Assembly (NCBI GenBank): GCA_903879875.1
Contig: CAIRNC010000017.1
Span: 1-8,952 of the forward strand
From: an uncultured Bacteroidota bacterium
GTDB taxonomy: Bacteria; Bacteroidota; Bacteroidia; Flavobacteriales; Flavobacteriaceae
Direction: 5' to 3'
Length of the DNA: 8,952 nt
Part shown: piece after piece, positions 5,622 to 8,952 of the stretch
How the letters are laid out: every line of letters starts with the position of its first letter
Position numbering within the stretch: the stretch's first letter is position 1
Made by a program: the position numbers and the translations under genes
Notes under the pieces: generated by a model
The model's input: only the letters and a program-made list of their open reading frames with translations
The model's database searches: none
What the model was told of the DNA's origin: nothing

Positions 5622-7841
5622 CTAATTTTTATATACTCGAGTTATTTTATCAATTCCATCTATCTTCTTAATATTGTCAATTAGGCGTTTCAAAATAGTA
5701 TTGTTTCTTACAATTACTGCCACTTGACCATGAAAAATTCCAGCTTCGGAGCTCAATGATATGCTTTGAATATTTACATTCATGTTGCTTGAAATTACTT
5801 TTGTCAGCTCATTGGTTAAGCCCAAACTGTCCATTCCTGTAATATCTAAAACGGCTTTAAATTCTTGTTGAGACGAGTCAATCCATTTGGCTTGAATGAT
5901 ACGATACGCATAATTGGATTGCAAACTTATGGCATTCGGACAATCTTTTTTGTGCACTTTAATGCCTTCATTTATGGTTACGAATCCAAAAACTTCGTCA
6001 CCAGGAATCGGATTGCAACAGGCCGAAAGTTTATAATCTAATTTGTCTTGTTCACTTCCAAAAACCAGTAAATCATAATTGTTACTGATTTCATCTTTTT
6101 GAATAATATCGGGTTGTTGTGAAGGGGTTCGCTTGATTTTATTTTTGAAGAAATTCATGATTGAATTACTCTTCAACGAAGCGTATTCTTTGAGTTGTTG
6201 GTTCTCAATTGTGCCAATACCGATGCGGTAAAAAAGGTCTAAACTGGTTTTTAATTTAAAAAAAACGACCAATTCATTAATCGTATTTTCATTAAACGCA
6301 ATTTTTAAATGACGTAATTTTCGTGTTAACAATTCTTTGCCTTCTTCAGCTATTTTTTTAGTGTTTTCGTTTAGAACATTTTTAATTTTATTCTTTGCTC
6401 TTGCCGTGGTAACATAATCCAACCAATGTGAGGTTGGTTTTTGGTTTGGAGATGTTATAACCTCTATTTGATCTCCACTTTTTAATTCAAAATTTAGAGG
6501 CACTAATTTCCCGTTCACTCGTGTACCTCGCGTATGAATGCCAACTGCGGAGTGAATACTAAAGGCAAAATCAAGTGAAGTTGCTCCTTTTGGCAAAGAT
6601 TTTATTTCCCCTTTTGGTGTAAAGACAAAGATTTCTTTGGAATACAAATTCATTTTGAAATCTTCTACAAAATCTACTGCATTGGTTTCTTGGCTTTCTA
6701 AAGCTTCTTTCAATAAGTTCAACCAAGTATCTAGTCCGCTTTCTTCAGTAGCGCCATTTTTATATTTATAATGTGCTGCATATCCTTTTTCGGCAATCTC
6801 GTCCATTCGTTCGCTACGCACTTGAATTTCGACCCAACGCCCTTTTGGCCCCATAACTGTTATGTGCAAGGCTTCATATCCGGTAGATTTTGGAGACGAA
6901 ATCCAGTCCCTAAGCCTACTCGGACTTGGTCGGTAATTATCGGTTACGATTGAATATATTTTCCACGCAATAAATTTTTCTTCGTGAGAAGTCGATTTGT
7001 ACACAATTCGTAAGGCGAATTTATCGTAAACTTCGTCGTAGCTCACGTTTTGCGCTTTCATTTTACGACGAATCGAATAAATGGATTTCGGTCTTCCTTT
7101 GATAGTATATTCTACTCCTTCAGCATCTAATGATGCTTTTAAAACATCGGAAATATCTTTAATGTAGGCGTCTTGTTCTTCTTTGGTTTCTTTTATTTTA
7201 CTGACAATGTCATTGTAAATCAAAGGTTCTGTATATTTTAAACCTAAATCTTCTAGCTTTGTTTTAATATTATACAAACCCAAACGATGGGCTAATGGAG
7301 CATAAATGTATAAAGTTTCTGATGCTATTTTGGTTTGCTTGTATTCCACCATCGAATCCATAGTTTGCATGTTATGCAATCTGTCGGCTAGTTTTATAAG
7401 GATAACTCGAACGTCATCGTTGAGTGTCAAAAGCATTTTTCTAAAGTTTTCGGCTTGCATCGACACATTCAAGTCTTTTTGCACTTGCGAAATTTTAGTC
7501 AAACCTTCAACGAGCTGCGCTACCTTTGGATTGAACATTTTTTCAATGTCCTGTACCGTAATCTCGGTATCTTCAACTACATCGTGCATTAGAGCAGCAG
7601 CAATAGCCGTTGGACCAAGACCAATTTCTGAAGCTACGATTTTTGCCACAGCAATAGGATGAAAAATATAGGCTTCACCCGATTTTCTCCTTTGGTCTTT
7701 GTGTGCATCAACAGCAACATCAAAAGCTTTTCGAATTAGTTTTTTGTCAGCATCACTTAAAGTTTGATAACTGATTCGAAGTAACTCTTTATATTCTTTA
7801 GCAATTGCCTTGTTTTCTTGTTCAATTTCCGCTTCTGTCAT
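5622..7841 (-). CDS. rel: Bifunctional (p)ppGpp synthetase/hydrolase, RelA/SpoT family
   Basis: This 739-aa long RSH enzyme makes and degrades the stringent-response alarmone (p)ppGpp. The N-terminal HD hydrolase keeps its metal and catalytic residues: His61 in FHP, H86-D87 with E90-D91 in MHDVVEDT, and D153 in LADRLHN. The synthetase domain shows GRPKSIYSIRRKM (249-261), Asp273, an R-L-R-D motif at 309-312 (the RxKD position of bifunctional enzymes, with Lys replaced by Arg), GYEALH (321-326) and Glu338 in VEIQVR. Next come a TGS domain (about 404-465), a helical region, a zinc-finger-like part with C608-C609, H630 and C634, and a C-terminal ACT domain (about 660-739). Both active sites look intact, so dual activity is expected. 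The ATG at 7841 gives a normal N-terminus. It is the first gene of the rel-fur-purA cluster. Confidence 0.97.
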   Translation of the reverse strand: MTEAEIEQENKAIAKEYKELLRISYQTLSDADKKLIRKAFDVAVDAHKDQRRKSGEAYIFHPIAVAKIVASEIGLGPTAIAAALMHDVVEDTEITVQDIEKMFNPKVAQLVEGLTKISQVQKDLNVSMQAENFRKMLLTLNDDVRVILIKLADRLHNMQTMDSMVEYKQTKIASETLYIYAPLAHRLGLYNIKTKLEDLGLKYTEPLIYNDIVSKIKETKEEQDAYIKDISDVLKASLDAEGVEYTIKGRPKSIYSIRRKMKAQNVSYDEVYDKFALRIVYKSTSHEEKFIAWKIYSIVTDNYRPSPSRLRDWISSPKSTGYEALHITVMGPKGRWVEIQVRSERMDEIAEKGYAAHYKYKNGATEESGLDTWLNLLKEALESQETNAVDFVEDFKMNLYSKEIFVFTPKGEIKSLPKGATSLDFAFSIHSAVGIHTRGTRVNGKLVPLNFELKSGDQIEVITSPNQKPTSHWLDYVTTARAKNKIKNVLNENTKKIAEEGKELLTRKLRHLKIAFNENTINELVVFFKLKTSLDLFYRIGIGTIENQQLKEYASLKSNSIMNFFKNKIKRTPSQQPDIIQKDEISNNYDLLVFGSEQDKLDYKLSACCNPIPGDEVFGFVTINEGIKVHKKDCPNAISLQSNYAYRIIQAKWIDSSQQEFKAVLDITGMDSLGLTNELTKVISSNMNVNIQSISLSSEAGIFHGQVAVIVRNNTILKRLIDNIKKIDGIDKITRVYKN

Positions 7842-7861
7842 ACCTGTCTCAATTCAATATT

Positions 7862-7892
7862 TAAAAATAGCATAAAGATTTGGATTGTGCAA
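7862..7892 (-). promoter_or_regulatory. Putative promoter of rel
   Basis: On the minus strand a TTG (7892-7890) is followed, 20 nt later, by TATTTTTA (7869-7862), which matches the TAnnTTTG consensus at seven of eight bases. The spacing is within the range reported for Flavobacterium promoters. The implied leader before the ATG at 7841 is about 15 nt. In DNA this rich in A and T a chance match is possible. Confidence 0.35.
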
Positions 7893-8143
7893 ATTTTGAA
7901 AATAGAAATCCAGAAAATCTTACTTTCAATTGAAATGAAAAAAATCATCGATCGTAATTTATAAAGATTAAAACTTTGAATGCAGAAATATTAATTGATT
8001 TTTTATGCTGAAATGAAGTTATTGAAGATTGAAATCCTTAATTAACGCATTATGATTACCAAATATCTCGATAAAAACCACTTTAATAAATTAAACATAT
8101 TTAAAGGTGAATTAACGATTTTCATACTGAGCTACAGTTTTTA

Positions 8144-8170
8144 TTGATTTTGGAAATAATTGTATTTTAG
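8144..8170 (+). promoter_or_regulatory. Putative promoter of the yjdF-like gene
   Basis: TTG at 8144-8146 and TATTTTAG at 8163-8170 (seven of eight to TAnnTTTG) are 16 nt apart, slightly short of the usual spacing. The box is followed by CAAAAAAAAG and then ATG at 8181, so the leader would be only about five bases. The GCAA that completes and follows the box is also found at the fur box. Confidence 0.35.
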
Positions 8171-8180
8171 CAAAAAAAAG

Positions 8181-8777
8181 ATGAAAGCAATTTATGGAAT
8201 GTTAGTTGTATTTTTTGGAGCTTTTCTTTGGGCAATTATAGAACCTAAAGAAGGTTTTACTTGTTTTTTAGAGATAATACCGGCACTTGTGGGTGTTGTT
8301 GTATTGGCGCTTACTTTTAAAAAATTCCGATTTACCAATTTCACTTATTTTCTAATACTCTTGCATTGTATTATCTTGTTTGTTGGTGGACATTATACGT
8401 ATGCTGAAGTACCTTTATTTGATTTTATAAAAGAAATTTTTCATCAAAGTAGAAATAATTATGATAAACTGGGTCATTTTGCTCAGGGTTTTGTTCCTGC
8501 AATGATTATCAGAGAGCTATTTATTCGTAAAAAAGTGATTGAAAATGTTTCCTTTTTCAACTTCATAATTGTGTCCGTTTGTCTTGCTATCAGTGCTGCT
8601 TATGAGTGGATAGAATGGGCCGTTTCAGTTGCCACGGGTGACCATGGAGATGCTTTTTTAGGAACTCAAGGTTATATTTGGGATACGCAATCGGATATGC
8701 TTTTTGCTACGATTGGTGCACTATGTAGTGTGTTATTTCTTTCAAAAATTCAAGACAAAGAACTCAATAGGCTTTAA
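8181..8777 (+). CDS. YjdF/DUF2238-family inner-membrane protein of unknown function
   Basis: The protein has 198 aa when started at the ATG at 8181. A TTG seven codons upstream (8160) is in frame but would place the start inside the candidate promoter box, and the A-rich stretch just before the ATG suits translation initiation. About six membrane segments can be seen, near residues 7-20, 31-46, 54-70, 102-116, 124-141 and 173-188. The family core is clear: DKLGHFAQGFVPAMIIRE (95-112), AAYEWIEW (139-146) and FLGTQG-Y-I-WDTQSDM (159-173). The conserved His, Glu and Asp residues at the membrane face suggest a metal-binding or catalytic site, but the family's function is not known to me. It is a single gene, divergent from rel and closed by a terminator. 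Confidence 0.88.
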   Translation: MKAIYGMLVVFFGAFLWAIIEPKEGFTCFLEIIPALVGVVVLALTFKKFRFTNFTYFLILLHCIILFVGGHYTYAEVPLFDFIKEIFHQSRNNYDKLGHFAQGFVPAMIIRELFIRKKVIENVSFFNFIIVSVCLAISAAYEWIEWAVSVATGDHGDAFLGTQGYIWDTQSDMLFATIGALCSVLFLSKIQDKELNRL

Positions 8778-8780
8778 AAT

Positions 8781-8816
8781 AAAAAACCCAAAAGTTGTTT
8801 TGCTTTTGGGTTTTAT
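8781..8816. terminator. Bidirectional intrinsic terminator
   Basis: AAAACCCAAAAG (8783-8794) pairs without mismatch with CTTTTGGGTTTT (8803-8814) across an 8-nt loop. The A-rich left flank and T-rich right flank make it usable from both strands. It lies just after the yjdF-like stop codon (8777) and just beyond the stop (8833) of the converging partial gene. Confidence 0.9.
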
Positions 8817-8832
8817 TAGTTTTTGAATTTTA

Positions 8833-8952
8833 TTAAATATCATCAAATTCAATATCGGTAAAGCTTTTATCAATGTTTGAAGGCGCCTCTTGATTTTCGT
8901 CTGTGTATTCTTTCTTAAAATCCTTTTGATGTCTTTCTGAAATTACTTCTTC
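8833..8952 (-). CDS. C-terminal end of an unidentified gene (partial)
   Basis: Reading the minus strand from the window edge, 39 codons stay open and end at TAA (8835-8833). The translation starts E-E-V-I-S-E-R-H-Q-K and ends F-T-D-I-E-F-D-D-I. It is strongly charged and acidic at the very end, with no membrane segment, as expected of a soluble tail or linker. The stop is followed by a terminator in the right orientation, which supports a real gene end. I do not recognise the family; the bulk of the gene lies outside the window. Confidence 0.6.
   Translation of the reverse strand, partial: EEVISERHQKDFKKEYTDENQEAPSNIDKSFTDIEFDDI

Larger units (their letters stand above)
7842..8180. other. 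AT-rich divergent intergenic region
   Basis: This 339-bp gap separates the divergently read rel and yjdF-like genes and so should hold both promoters. Besides those candidates it contains a perfect 12-bp palindrome, TTTCAATTGAAA, at 7924-7935, which could bind a dimeric regulator but has no identified partner. I see no RNA gene, riboswitch, terminator, repeat array or convincing ORF. The middle portion (about 7940-8140) appears featureless. Confidence 0.6.

Noticed and set aside
6771..6953. 60-codon plus-strand ORF inside rel
   Set aside because: Antisense to the conserved synthetase domain, with no promoter or motif.
7306..7662. 118-codon plus-strand ORF inside rel
   Set aside because: Longest shadow, but it is antisense to the HD domain whose catalytic residues are all conserved; the Ser/Thr/Cys-rich composition is typical of antisense reading.
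7924..7935. 12-bp palindrome TTTCAATTGAAA as a Fur box
   Set aside because: It does not resemble the GATAATGAT-type Fur box, and palindromes of this size are not rare in AT-rich DNA; noted only in the intergenic entry.

Overview
The window looks like a chromosomal piece of a member of the Flavobacteriaceae (Bacteroidetes), most likely Flavobacterium or a close relative. This rests on the low GC content, A-rich leaders without Shine-Dalgarno sequences, TAnnTTTG-type promoter boxes, a secreted leucine-rich repeat protein with a C-terminal type IX secretion (T9SS) sorting domain, and intergenic repeats of a style I associate with that family. No database search was possible; family calls come from reading motifs in the translations.

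Layout. Positions 1-1986 (+) hold an LptF/LptG-family permease and a DMT/EamA transporter whose ends overlap by 14 nt. Positions 1987-2497 form a repeat island: a 6/12-bp microsatellite that stays open in frame as a 42-codon ORF, two copies of a CACGGATTT-type repeat, a GC-richer nested inverted-repeat element, and a 7-bp tandem array. Positions 2498-3712 (+) encode a secreted leucine-rich repeat protein with one EF-hand-like loop and a T9SS sorting tail. A bidirectional terminator at 3726-3763 separates it from a minus-strand cluster read in the order rel/spoT (7841-5622), a Fur-family regulator (5552-5091) and purA (5047-3776). After a 339-bp AT-rich gap comes a plus-strand YjdF/DUF2238 membrane protein (8181-8777) and a second bidirectional terminator. 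The window ends in the C-terminal 39 codons of an unidentified minus-strand gene.

How the genes relate. The permease belongs to lipopolysaccharide export, and the DMT carrier may simply be co-transcribed with it. The rel-fur-purA cluster joins (p)ppGpp metabolism, metal or peroxide sensing and the first committed step of AMP synthesis. PurA is a known target of ppGpp in other bacteria, so the grouping is functionally plausible, although it may be ordinary conserved synteny. The coding genes are mostly housekeeping. The least explained DNA is the repeat island at 1987-2400, one of whose repeat families also lies, inverted, at positions 6-29, so that it brackets the first two genes. I do not see a clear new defence, mobile or biosynthetic system.
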